From JBFGJH01 sp041586155 (GTDB taxonomy: Bacteria > Actinomycetota > Acidimicrobiia > Spongiisociales > JAENVV01), in NCBI GenBank assembly GCA_041586155.1, contig JBFHAT010000041.1, forward strand, positions 1-24,889: a DNA stretch of 24,889 bases, in the 5' to 3' direction. Positions 1-7,293 of the stretch are shown in pieces (within the stretch, counting starts at the first letter, position 1; every line of letters starts with the position of its first letter). The notes beneath the pieces are model-generated. The model worked only from the letters and a program-made list of their open reading frames with translations. It ran no database searches and had not been told where the DNA came from. The position numbers and the translations under genes were made by a program.

Positions 1-570
1 ACTCCCGTCGTCGGGATGCTCGGCCTGGCCGACCCTGCACCCCCGCAACCACCCACCGTCGGTGGGGCTCAGGAGGGGATGGAACTGTGGATGTTCGGGC
101 CACGCGAGTCTCGCAACTTGGCGGGCAGCGCCTTCGAGAAGGTCATCAAGGGCCACATCGGCGGGCGGATCGACAGCCCCGACTCGGCGATGGCCATGTC
201 GGTCGTCGATCTCGCCATCGACCTGGCCTGCACGAGCTTGACTCCGGCCCTCCATGACATCAGCGATGGTGGAATCGCAGTGGCCGTCGCCGAGATGTGC
301 ATCAAGAGCGGCGTCGGCGCCTCCATTGCGTTCACCGATTGGATCGGGCTGTTCGCCGAGAATCCGCACCGCTTCGTGGCGGCCGTTCCCCTGGAGTCGG
401 CGGAGCGGGTAGAGGAGATGGCGGAACATCACATGGTGCCGGTCTCGAAGCTGGGTGCATTCGGAGGGGATCAACTCGTGTTCGACAACGGCGGGCCCGA
501 ATCTGCCGCGATCACGCTCGCTGAGGCCCGGGCTGCGTGGGGCGACTCGATTGCCCGTCGGATGGGCTGA
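1..570 (+). CDS. purL: Phosphoribosylformylglycinamidine synthase subunit PurL, C-terminal part
   Basis: This is the C-terminal ~189 residues of PurL, which makes FGAM from FGAR, ATP and glutamine-derived ammonia in cytosolic purine synthesis. The frame is open from base 1, so the start lies outside the window. The text fits the last AIRS-C domain of small-type PurL: the segment HDISDGGIAVAVAEM is the family's conserved HD(V/I)SDGG block, and the preceding TPVVGM and ELWMFG pieces match its ATP-binding half. It ends with TGA at 568-570, 26 bp before the acyltransferase start. purF and purM follow on the same strand, which supports the pathway assignment. Nothing looks broken in the visible part. 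Confidence 0.93.
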   Translation, partial: TPVVGMLGLADPAPPQPPTVGGAQEGMELWMFGPRESRNLAGSAFEKVIKGHIGGRIDSPDSAMAMSVVDLAIDLACTSLTPALHDISDGGIAVAVAEMCIKSGVGASIAFTDWIGLFAENPHRFVAAVPLESAERVEEMAEHHMVPVSKLGAFGGDQLVFDNGGPESAAITLAEARAAWGDSIARRMG

Positions 571-584
571 GCACCGAACGCCGA

Positions 585-590
585 TAGACT
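585..590 (+). promoter_or_regulatory. -10 box TAGACT, leaderless plsC promoter
   Basis: TAGACT fits the TANNNT pattern and is followed by 6 nt and then the GTG start at 597. This places the expected transcription start at or next to the start codon. No Shine-Dalgarno sequence is present. No clear -35 is seen. Confidence 0.5.
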
Positions 591-596
591 TTTGGC

Positions 597-1379
597 GTGA
601 CCAAGGTGCCCGGCCTCAAAGCAGCCCTGGATTGGATCACTACGATCCCGACCCTGTTGGCGTTTGCTGTGACTCTCATCGCGGGGGATTTGCTCCTGCG
701 TGTGGCCCGCCTATTCGGTGATCGCTCGATGGAAATCGCAGCCGGTTTTGTGCAGCGCACCCTGATTTCCTGTTTTCGCATTTCGGGCACGAAGATCGAT
801 GTCGACCGTCATCCGGATGTCCGACCCGGCTGCGGATACATCTTCTTGTCCAACCATCAGAGCCTGTTCGACATACCGATCTTCGGCGGACTCCTGTTCT
901 CGAACTTCCCCAAGTACGTCGCCAAGCTGGAGCTGGGCCGCTGGATCCCGCTCGTCTCGTACAACCTGCGGCGAGGGGGCAACGCCCTCATCGATCGGAA
1001 CGACCGGCGCAAGGCGATCGCGGACATCAGACAATTCGGAGAGACCTGCCAGAGCCGCGGCGTTTCGGCAGTCATCTTCCCCGAAGGATCCCGGTCACGT
1101 GACGGCATGCTCAAGCCTTTCCGTTCGGCGGGGAGCACCACGCTCCTCGAGTCGGCTCCCGACCTGCCTGTCGTCCCAACCGCCATCGATGGTTCATGGC
1201 GACTTCTCGAGAACCGTCTCTTTCCGATTCCCTTCGGGACCAGGATCCGAGTCGAATTCGGGGCGCCGATCCTGCGCAACGCCGGAGAGAACGCGGCCGA
1301 GATCCTCGCCGAGGCTCGCGACCGAATTGCGGCGTCTCTCGAGTCCTGGCGGACCGCGCCAGAAGGCACAGCCGCCTGA
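597..1379 (+). CDS. plsC: 1-acyl-sn-glycerol-3-phosphate acyltransferase (PlsC/LPLAT family)
   Basis: This 260-residue protein transfers a fatty acyl chain to lysophosphatidic acid at the membrane, the second acylation in phospholipid synthesis. A hydrophobic N-terminal segment (about residues 18-36) is followed by the catalytic HX4D motif at His87-Asp92 (NHQSLFD) and the substrate-binding FPEGSRSR block at about 161-168. Both are hallmarks of the LPLAT family, and the length is typical. The GTG start at 597 was chosen because a TAGACT box lies 6 nt upstream. It sits between purL and purF, so its expression may be tied to purine genes by position only. The exact acyl acceptor is not shown by sequence; other lysophospholipids are possible. 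Confidence 0.85.
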   Translation: MTKVPGLKAALDWITTIPTLLAFAVTLIAGDLLLRVARLFGDRSMEIAAGFVQRTLISCFRISGTKIDVDRHPDVRPGCGYIFLSNHQSLFDIPIFGGLLFSNFPKYVAKLELGRWIPLVSYNLRRGGNALIDRNDRRKAIADIRQFGETCQSRGVSAVIFPEGSRSRDGMLKPFRSAGSTTLLESAPDLPVVPTAIDGSWRLLENRLFPIPFGTRIRVEFGAPILRNAGENAAEILAEARDRIAASLESWRTAPEGTAA

Positions 1380-1389
1380 CCACCCCGTC

Positions 1390-1395
1390 TACACT
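1390..1395 (+). promoter_or_regulatory. -10 box TACACT, leaderless purF promoter
   Basis: TACACT is followed by 7 nt and then the GTG at 1403. This supports 1403 as the purF start rather than in-frame codons inside plsC, and implies that purF-purM has its own leaderless transcript. Confidence 0.5.
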
Positions 1396-1402
1396 CCCGC
1401 CC

Positions 1403-2827
1403 GTGACCGCGGTGGAGTGTGCCAAGCCCGGAGAGGCGTGCGGCGTTTTCGGCGTTTATGCCCCCGGTGAGGACGTAGCCCGCATCTGCTATTTCGGGCT
1501 TTTCGCTCTTCAGCATCGGGGGCAGGAGAGCGCCGGGATCGCCGTATCAGATGGCGAGACCACGACGGTGTCGAAGGACATGGGCCTGGTGGCCCAGGTC
1601 TTCCAGGAGCGGACGCTCGTACCGTTGACCGGCCACGTCGGCATCGGACATACTCGCTACTCCACCTCCGGCTCCACGACCTGGGAGAACGCCCAGCCCA
1701 CCTATCGTCAAGTCGGGTCGACCTCGGTGGCGCTGGCACACAACGGCAACCTCACCAATACGCGGGCGTTGGCCGAAGCGCTGAGCCTCGAGCGGGTGAC
1801 CGACACCGAACTGATGGTCGAGGCAATTGCCCGCAACGTAGAGGACGGGAGGTCCGACGACGAAGGCCTGCTCAGAGCGGTGCTGGCGACGCTTCCCAGC
1901 TTCGAAGGCGCCTTTTCGTTGACGATCATGGACCAAGGCCACCTGATCGGGGTCAGGGATCCGCACGGATTCCGCCCGTTGTGCCTCGGCACGCTCGAGG
2001 GAGGTGGCTACGTCCTCGCGTCGGAGACGGCAGCGCTCGACATCGTGGGGGCGACCTTCCTTCGCGAGATCGAGCCAGGCGAGGTCATCGTCGTCGATGC
2101 GCAAGGGGCCCGCTCCTACTTCCCGTTCCCCGACGCCCCAGCCCGCCTGTGCGTCTTCGAGTTCGTGTATTTCGCTCGGCCCGACAGCCGGCTCTACTCG
2201 CAGAGTGTCCATGCCGCACGGGTGGCGATGGGGCGCCGGCTGGCCCTCGAATCAGCGGTCCCTGCCGATGTGATCGTGCCGGTGCCCGAATCGGGGATCC
2301 CGGCTGCGCAAGGGTTCGCAGAAGCGGCAGGCATTCCATACGTGGACGGGCTCGTCAAGAACCGGTACGTCGGTCGCACGTTCATCCAACCCACCCAGAC
2401 GTTGCGTGACCGCGGCATCCAGCTGAAACTCAACCCGATTCACTCCAGCATCCGTGGTCAACGGGTGGTGCTGGTGGACGACTCGATCGTCCGGGGATCC
2501 ACGACTCGTCAGCTCATCCGGATGATCCGCGATGCTGGCGCGTCGGCGGTGCACCTGCGTGTGTCATCGCCGCCTTACCGATGGTCGTGCTTCTATGGCA
2601 TGGACACCACGGATCAAGGGTCACTCCTCGCCGCAGGAAGGACCGTCGACGAGATCCGCGAATACCTCGACGTCGACACGCTGGCCTATCTGTCACTCGA
2701 CGGTCTGCTCGAGGCTGCCGGCTCCCGGGACGGGTCGGGTTTCTGCACGGCGTGTCTCTCCGGCGACTATCCCACTGAGGTCGACGCCGCCGAGGGGAAA
2801 TACGCGCTCGAGACTCCGCGGCGATGA
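1403..2827 (+). CDS. purF: Amidophosphoribosyltransferase PurF
   Basis: PurF makes 5-phosphoribosylamine from PRPP and glutamine, the first committed purine step. From the GTG start the protein has 474 residues. Cys13 in ACGVFGV is the N-terminal nucleophile exposed after removal of a 12-residue propeptide. The glutaminase half carries ALQHRGQES, and the PRPP loop VVLVDDSIVRGSTT lies at about residue 354. Cysteines in RLCVFEF, RWSCFYG and GFCTACL match the four 4Fe-4S ligands of the Bacillus-type enzyme, so this is the oxygen-sensitive, propeptide-processed class. The frame is open upstream into plsC, but that extension is unrelated sequence and is rejected. It overlaps purM by 4 bp (ATGA), giving translational coupling. 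Confidence 0.95.
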   Translation: MTAVECAKPGEACGVFGVYAPGEDVARICYFGLFALQHRGQESAGIAVSDGETTTVSKDMGLVAQVFQERTLVPLTGHVGIGHTRYSTSGSTTWENAQPTYRQVGSTSVALAHNGNLTNTRALAEALSLERVTDTELMVEAIARNVEDGRSDDEGLLRAVLATLPSFEGAFSLTIMDQGHLIGVRDPHGFRPLCLGTLEGGGYVLASETAALDIVGATFLREIEPGEVIVVDAQGARSYFPFPDAPARLCVFEFVYFARPDSRLYSQSVHAARVAMGRRLALESAVPADVIVPVPESGIPAAQGFAEAAGIPYVDGLVKNRYVGRTFIQPTQTLRDRGIQLKLNPIHSSIRGQRVVLVDDSIVRGSTTRQLIRMIRDAGASAVHLRVSSPPYRWSCFYGMDTTDQGSLLAAGRTVDEIREYLDVDTLAYLSLDGLLEAAGSRDGSGFCTACLSGDYPTEVDAAEGKYALETPRR

Positions 2828-3852
2828 GCTTCTACCGGGCTGCCGGCGTCGACGTCGAGGCCGGTGACCGCCTCGTCACGTCGATCGGACCAGCGGTGAC
2901 GAGCACATGGGGCGATCACGTCGTGGGATCGTTCGGCGGTTTTGCCGCAGGACTGCGCGTTCCGAGCGGGTACCGGCAGCCCGTATTGATGATGAGCGCA
3001 GACGGCGTCGGAACCAAGATCGATGTGGCAGTTCGAGCCGGCCGCCTCGACGGTCTCGGATTCGACCTGGTCGCGATGTGCGTCGACGACCTGGCGGCCG
3101 TCGGCGCGCAGGCAATTGGCTTCACCGATTATGTGGCCACGGGCCGTCTCGATCCTCATCGCGAGCAGATCCTGATCGCCTCGATCGCCGCGGCATGCAA
3201 CCACGCGGGATGTGCGCTTCTCGGGGGAGAGACCGCCGAGCATCCGGGAATCATGACCGCTGCTCAATTCGACCTTGCCGGTTCAGCGCTCGGCATCGTC
3301 GAGGAGGACGGCATCTTCGATGGCTCTCGCATCGAAGTAGGCGATTCCATCATTGGGTTGGCGAGTCCGAATCTGCGGTCGAACGGATTTTCGTTGGTCC
3401 GCACCCTCTTCGATCTCGACAGGCTCGACGAGCCCTTCCCCGGCGACGATCGCTCGACTGGAGAGGTCCTGGTGGAGCCTTCGGTGATCTACGCGCCCGC
3501 CGTCCTCGACGTCGCAGCCGACAAAGGCGTGACCGGGTTTGCCCACATCACCGGCGGCGGACTACCCGGCAACGCCGGACGACCGCTCCCATCACACCTG
3601 ACGGCCGAGATCAACGTCGACCGCTGGGATGTGCCCAATGCATTCTCGGTCATCGCCCGGCTGGGCTCGATCCCGCCCGAAGACATGTACCACACCTTCA
3701 ACATGGGTGTCGGATTCGTCGTCTACGTTCGGCCGGACGCAACGACCGAGGTGGTGACACGCCTGGAAGCTCACGGTCACCCGGCCCAGGTGATCGGCCG
3801 AGTCGTCCCGTTCACGGGCCGTTCGGTCGAGCTTCCCCGAGTGATTGACTAG
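2824..3852 (+). CDS. purM: Phosphoribosylformylglycinamidine cyclo-ligase (AIR synthetase) PurM
   Basis: PurM closes FGAM to AIR using ATP in the cytosol. The 342-residue length is normal. Family blocks include SADGVGTKIDVA near residue 59, VAMCVDDLAAVGA near 82, LLGGETAEHPG near 135 and the C-terminal ITGGGLPGN. The ATG overlaps the purF stop as ATGA, so the two are co-translated. Together with purL upstream it covers three steps of the de novo pathway (PurF, PurL, PurM). It converges on lnt, and strong hairpins lie just after its stop codon. Confidence 0.95.
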   Translation: MSFYRAAGVDVEAGDRLVTSIGPAVTSTWGDHVVGSFGGFAAGLRVPSGYRQPVLMMSADGVGTKIDVAVRAGRLDGLGFDLVAMCVDDLAAVGAQAIGFTDYVATGRLDPHREQILIASIAAACNHAGCALLGGETAEHPGIMTAAQFDLAGSALGIVEEDGIFDGSRIEVGDSIIGLASPNLRSNGFSLVRTLFDLDRLDEPFPGDDRSTGEVLVEPSVIYAPAVLDVAADKGVTGFAHITGGGLPGNAGRPLPSHLTAEINVDRWDVPNAFSVIARLGSIPPEDMYHTFNMGVGFVVYVRPDATTEVVTRLEAHGHPAQVIGRVVPFTGRSVELPRVID

Positions 3853-3884
3853 ACAACCATCTGAGCGTGGTGTACAACACGCAG

Positions 3885-3924
3885 GCCGGCCCTTCCCTGG
3901 CAGGACTTCGGTCCCTGGGCCGGC
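3885..3924 (+). terminator. Hairpin with UUCG loop after purM
   Basis: An 8-bp outer stem (GCCGGCCC at 3885-3892 with GGGCCGGC at 3917-3924) encloses an inner GGAC-TTCG-GTCC hairpin at 3903-3914, a very stable UUCG tetraloop. It starts 33 nt after the purM stop. No T tract follows, which is common for actinobacterial terminators. Confidence 0.55.
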
Positions 3925-3926
3925 AG

Positions 3927-3954
3927 CGAGGGAGGCCTCAACCGGCCTCCCTCG
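3927..3954. terminator. 11-bp perfect hairpin between purM and lnt
   Basis: CGAGGGAGGCC at 3927-3937 pairs perfectly with GGCCTCCCTCG at 3944-3954 across a 6-nt loop. The loop carries the lnt stop codon (3938-3940 on the minus strand). Being symmetric it can act on both convergent transcripts. No U-tract on either side. Confidence 0.6.
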
Positions 3955-5425
3955 TGGCAAAGGAGCGAACCGGCCGGCGCGCACCCGCAATCATCGCAAC
4001 CCACATCGCCACGATTGCTCCGGCCGTCATCGCAGCAACGGCCAGCCAATCCCCCCACCGGACGAACAAGGTCGGTGCCGAGTTTCGGACACGGGCCTCG
4101 CCCCGGACGATGCCTTCTGAATAGAGGTCAGTGCGGGGACCCACGTCACCACCGGACGTGATGAGCGTCGATGCGCCGGTGACCGCGCCGTGCAGCACGT
4201 CGACTCCGGTCTCGGCGGCCCTCATCCTGGTCATGCCGATGAACTGGGCCGAGGCCGAGCTGAGGCCATAAGAAGCCTCATTGGACGCCACGACGAGAAG
4301 CTGCGCGCCGGCCGCCACCGCGCTACGCGGATAACGGGCGAACGCTCCTTCGAAGGAGATGACCCCCCCGAGTCGGTAGCCGTCGACGGTGACCACCTCG
4401 GGACCGTCCCCCCGCACCATGTCTCTGGGCACCCGATCGGTCACGCCGAGTCGCCCGAACAACGAGCGGACAGGGACGTATTCGCCGAACGGCACGGGGT
4501 GCTGCTTTCGATATTCGCCAATGACCCTGCCGTCGGCGCTGATCGTGACATTGGAGTTGATGAACGTGGACGCTGAACCGCTAGGTCGGTCGCCGCCCAC
4601 CACGATGACCGCCCCCAGTCGAGCGGCCTCGGCCAACACGAGCTCGCGATCGGCGCTGTCGCCTCCCACCGGAAACGTGGTTGCCGACTCGGGCCACAGC
4701 ACCAGGTCGACAGAACCCGGCTGCAGCTGCGCAGTCAAATCGAGATGGCGCTGGAAGATCTCCGCCCGCTCGCCCGCACAATGATCGATGGGACAGGGTG
4801 AGTTGCCCTGGACGATCGCCACCTGCAGCGCCTCGCCGGTCGGTCCGCGCATGGCGAACGAACCGGCCGCTGCCACCAGCACCGCGAGTCCGCCGACGGC
4901 AAAGAGGGGCCTCCGATCGTGGCGCACCACTGCGAGTGCGGCGGCAACGGCGATGAACAGCACGCCCCAACCGGAAGTGCCGATCCACTGGGCGGCGCCT
5001 CTGAGTGCGGCCAACTCACCGGCTGGATAGCCGACCGCGCCCCACTCGAGGCCGCCGAAGGGCACGCGAGCGCGGGTGAACTCCATCGCCGTCCACAGCC
5101 CCGTGGCGAACATCACCCACTTCCAATCCCGATTGGCGCGCATGATCCAGACAGCTCCACCCATGGCGGCATAGAAGGGCGCTTGCGACACCACGAGGCC
5201 CACCGGCGCTTCCCATCCCAGGTTCACGAGAAACCCCATCAACACTGCCATGAACACGATTCCGAAGGCGAGGCCCGACGCCACCGCCCAGACCAGCGTC
5301 TTGGCATGCCTGAGTGCGAGAAACAGCAGGGCGGGCCCCGCCACCACGGCGGGCCACCATCCCAACGGCGGGAAAGCTGACCACAGCACAAGCGCAGCGC
5401 CGACGGCGAGAGCCAAGGATCGCAT
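3938..5425 (-). CDS. lnt: Apolipoprotein N-acyltransferase Lnt with Ser in place of the catalytic Cys
   Basis: This 495-residue membrane protein matches Lnt, which adds the third acyl chain to the N-terminal cysteine of lipoproteins on the outer face of the membrane. Several hydrophobic helices span about residues 1-192, a nitrilase-like domain spans about 200-445, and a last helix lies near 460-480. Glu246 (LWPES), Lys307 (YRKQHP), Glu315 (FGEYVP) and Glu359 line up with E. coli Glu267, Lys335, Glu343 and Glu389. At the nucleophile position, E. coli Cys387, this protein has Ser357 (VISFEG; codon TCC at 4357-4355). Activity is therefore uncertain: it may be inactive, a serine variant, or carry a base error. 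It diverges from the IMPase gene 53 bp away. Confidence 0.88.
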   Translation of the reverse strand: MRSLALAVGAALVLWSAFPPLGWWPAVVAGPALLFLALRHAKTLVWAVASGLAFGIVFMAVLMGFLVNLGWEAPVGLVVSQAPFYAAMGGAVWIMRANRDWKWVMFATGLWTAMEFTRARVPFGGLEWGAVGYPAGELAALRGAAQWIGTSGWGVLFIAVAAALAVVRHDRRPLFAVGGLAVLVAAAGSFAMRGPTGEALQVAIVQGNSPCPIDHCAGERAEIFQRHLDLTAQLQPGSVDLVLWPESATTFPVGGDSADRELVLAEAARLGAVIVVGGDRPSGSASTFINSNVTISADGRVIGEYRKQHPVPFGEYVPVRSLFGRLGVTDRVPRDMVRGDGPEVVTVDGYRLGGVISFEGAFARYPRSAVAAGAQLLVVASNEASYGLSSASAQFIGMTRMRAAETGVDVLHGAVTGASTLITSGGDVGPRTDLYSEGIVRGEARVRNSAPTLFVRWGDWLAVAAMTAGAIVAMWVAMIAGARRPVRSFATREAG

Positions 5426-5465
5426 CGATCGAGGATTGTACGGGCGCCCCGAAGGCGCCTGGCCC

Positions 5466-5471
5466 TAGAGT
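5466..5471 (+). promoter_or_regulatory. -10 box TAGAGT, leaderless IMPase promoter
   Basis: TAGAGT is followed by 7 nt and then GTG 5479. It lies in the 53-bp divergent spacer with lnt. That spacer also has a GGCGCC-CCGAA-GGCGCC inverted repeat just upstream of the box. Confidence 0.5.
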
Positions 5472-5478
5472 CCTCGGC

Positions 5479-6246
5479 GTGACCGATCGTGACGTTGCGC
5501 TCGAGGTCGCCGGCGACGCCGCTGCACTCATACGAGAGCGGTTCGGAACGGTGGTTGGCACTGACTTCAAAGGCGAGGTCGATCCCGTCACCGAGACCGA
5601 CCGAGCGGCAGAGCATCTCATCCGAACGAAGCTCGCCGAGCTGCGTCCCGACGACGCCGTGCTCGGTGAGGAAGAGGGTGGAACGTCCCAGGGCAGGACT
5701 TGGATCGTCGATCCGCTCGACGGGACCATCAACTACCTGCACGGAGTACCTCATTTCGCAGTGAGCGTGGCGCTCTACGACACCGATCGAGCGCTCGTAG
5801 GGGTCGTGATCGATGTCATGCGCAACGAGGCGTTCTCCGCGTGGGCCGGAGGCGGCGCCGACTGCGATGGAGTACCCATCCGCGTCAGCGACGTTGCATC
5901 GCCACGTCGGGCGCTGATCGGAGTCGGGTTCCCCTATGACCGACAAGCGCGGGCCGCGGAGTATGGCTCGGTGGTGAGCCGCATTCTTCGGGAGTTTCAG
6001 GGCGTACGCCGAGCCGGAAGCGCCGCACTCGATCTCGCCTATGTCGCAGCCGGGCGCTTCGACGGTTACGTCGAGGCATCTTTACAGCCATGGGACGTCG
6101 CAGCAGGAAGTCTCCTCGTGACCGAAGCCGGGGGGCGGATCACCGATCCATTCGGGTCGCTGCGCCCGATCCAATCGACCGGCCCGGTGATCGCCTCCAA
6201 CGGTGCCCTCCACGGTGCGATCGCCCGAGCCTATGTGGGAACGTGA
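5479..6246 (+). CDS. Inositol monophosphatase family protein
   Basis: This 255-residue Mg-dependent sugar-phosphate phosphatase belongs to the IMPase fold. The metal site is complete: Glu64-66 (GEEEG), Asp78 and Asp81 in the family signature WIVDPLDGTINYLHG, and Asp206 in QPWDVAAG near the C-terminus. The GTG at 5479 was chosen over earlier in-frame codons because the N-terminal helix starts there and a TAGAGT box lies 7 nt upstream. Members hydrolyse inositol-1-phosphate, but close relatives act on histidinol phosphate, fructose bisphosphate or PAP. The sequence alone does not settle the substrate, and no his genes are nearby. It is divergent from lnt. Confidence 0.85.
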   Translation: MTDRDVALEVAGDAAALIRERFGTVVGTDFKGEVDPVTETDRAAEHLIRTKLAELRPDDAVLGEEEGGTSQGRTWIVDPLDGTINYLHGVPHFAVSVALYDTDRALVGVVIDVMRNEAFSAWAGGGADCDGVPIRVSDVASPRRALIGVGFPYDRQARAAEYGSVVSRILREFQGVRRAGSAALDLAYVAAGRFDGYVEASLQPWDVAAGSLLVTEAGGRITDPFGSLRPIQSTGPVIASNGALHGAIARAYVGT

Positions 6247-6291
6247 CTGGACAGATCGTTCCTGGACGGCGAGCGCGGCAACCAGGGCATC

Positions 6292-6297
6292 TACGAT
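6292..6297 (+). promoter_or_regulatory. -10 box TACGAT, leaderless promoter
   Basis: TACGAT is followed by 6 nt and then ATG 6304 of the DUF695-like gene, so a new transcript starts 57 bp after the IMPase gene ends. Confidence 0.5.
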
Positions 6298-6303
6298 GGC
6301 GCC

Positions 6304-7293
6304 ATGTTCGAGGATGGCATCGCAGCGTTTTGGGACTGGTGGCGAGACGGAGGCAGAGAGGCGCTCGACAGGGCGATCGGCGGCCAGGATGACTCGGGCA
6401 ACTTGGCCGACACGATCTCCTCGCTCGTCTCTGACATCCATCCCTCACTCGAGTGGCAGCTCGCTCCGGGACAGAATGCCCGGCAGTCTTTGGCGTTGTC
6501 CGCCGGAGGCCAGGGCACGCTGCGGGTCATCGCCGAGCGGTGGGCTCGGACCGCCCCCAGTACCAAGGGTTGGGAGTTCCACGGTGCCCGCATTCCGGTC
6601 GATCCTCCCGAATTGACGATCGAAGGCGTGCCCCTCGATCCGGCCCAAGCACGGTGGGTCGGCGAGTTCGACTCCACCTACGAGCAACTCGATATCGGCT
6701 TCTACATGCCTGGGTTCGAGCGCCTGGACGACACCGCCCGTATGCAGGCGATTCTCACCTACCTCGATGCCGTCCTGGGCGAAGACGCCAGCGAAACGTG
6801 GATCGGCATAATCGATCCGCTGGACTCGGAGCCTGGCGGCGGCGCCCCACTGAAAGCGCTGCCCGAGCGTGTGCGAGAAGTGGCGAATCAGGCGACTGGA
6901 GAAGGGTGGGAGGTGATCGAGCGCGACGACTACGGCGCCTACGCGGTCGCCACTGTCAACCGCGCCGTGAAACAGCTTCTACACATGGACCATGTGTTGC
7001 ACGTCGAGATCATCGTCAAGATGAACGAGAGCAACAGCGCAGGCATGCCCAGCGGCGTGGAGATCGAGGACCAGAACGAGATCGAGGATGATGCGGTAGC
7101 GACGATCGGCGAGCGCGGCGTGTTCGTGGGGCGTGAGACAAGCGCTGGACTGCGTCATCTCCACTTCTTTGCACGCGACGACGAGGGCCTCGCCGAAGAG
7201 ATGGCTGAGTGGGCCGAGGAATTCGACTCCCATGACGTCGAGGCGATCGTGACGCTGGACCCCGACTGGTCGGTGCTCAACCGCTGGCTGTGA
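6304..7293 (+). CDS. DUF695-like protein of unknown function
   Basis: This is a 329-residue acidic, soluble protein with no signal peptide or membrane segment. The C-terminal half (about residues 225-325: NSAGMPSGVEIEDQNEIED, then VFVGRETSAGLRHLHFF) resembles DUF695, a domain of unknown role. The N-terminal part, with aromatic FWDWW near residue 9, resembles the partner region often found with it. No catalytic motif can be named. The ATG start is fixed by a TACGAT box 6 nt upstream. The stop overlaps the next start as TGATG, so the amidohydrolase is probably co-translated. Assignment to DUF695 rests on recall of the family pattern. Confidence 0.7.
   Translation: MFEDGIAAFWDWWRDGGREALDRAIGGQDDSGNLADTISSLVSDIHPSLEWQLAPGQNARQSLALSAGGQGTLRVIAERWARTAPSTKGWEFHGARIPVDPPELTIEGVPLDPAQARWVGEFDSTYEQLDIGFYMPGFERLDDTARMQAILTYLDAVLGEDASETWIGIIDPLDSEPGGGAPLKALPERVREVANQATGEGWEVIERDDYGAYAVATVNRAVKQLLHMDHVLHVEIIVKMNESNSAGMPSGVEIEDQNEIEDDAVATIGERGVFVGRETSAGLRHLHFFARDDEGLAEEMAEWAEEFDSHDVEAIVTLDPDWSVLNRWL

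Noticed and set aside
1196..1402. N-terminal extension of purF into plsC
   Set aside because: The added text is Arg-rich out-of-frame plsC sequence. GTG 1403 has a -10 box 7 nt upstream and gives the expected 12-residue PurF propeptide.
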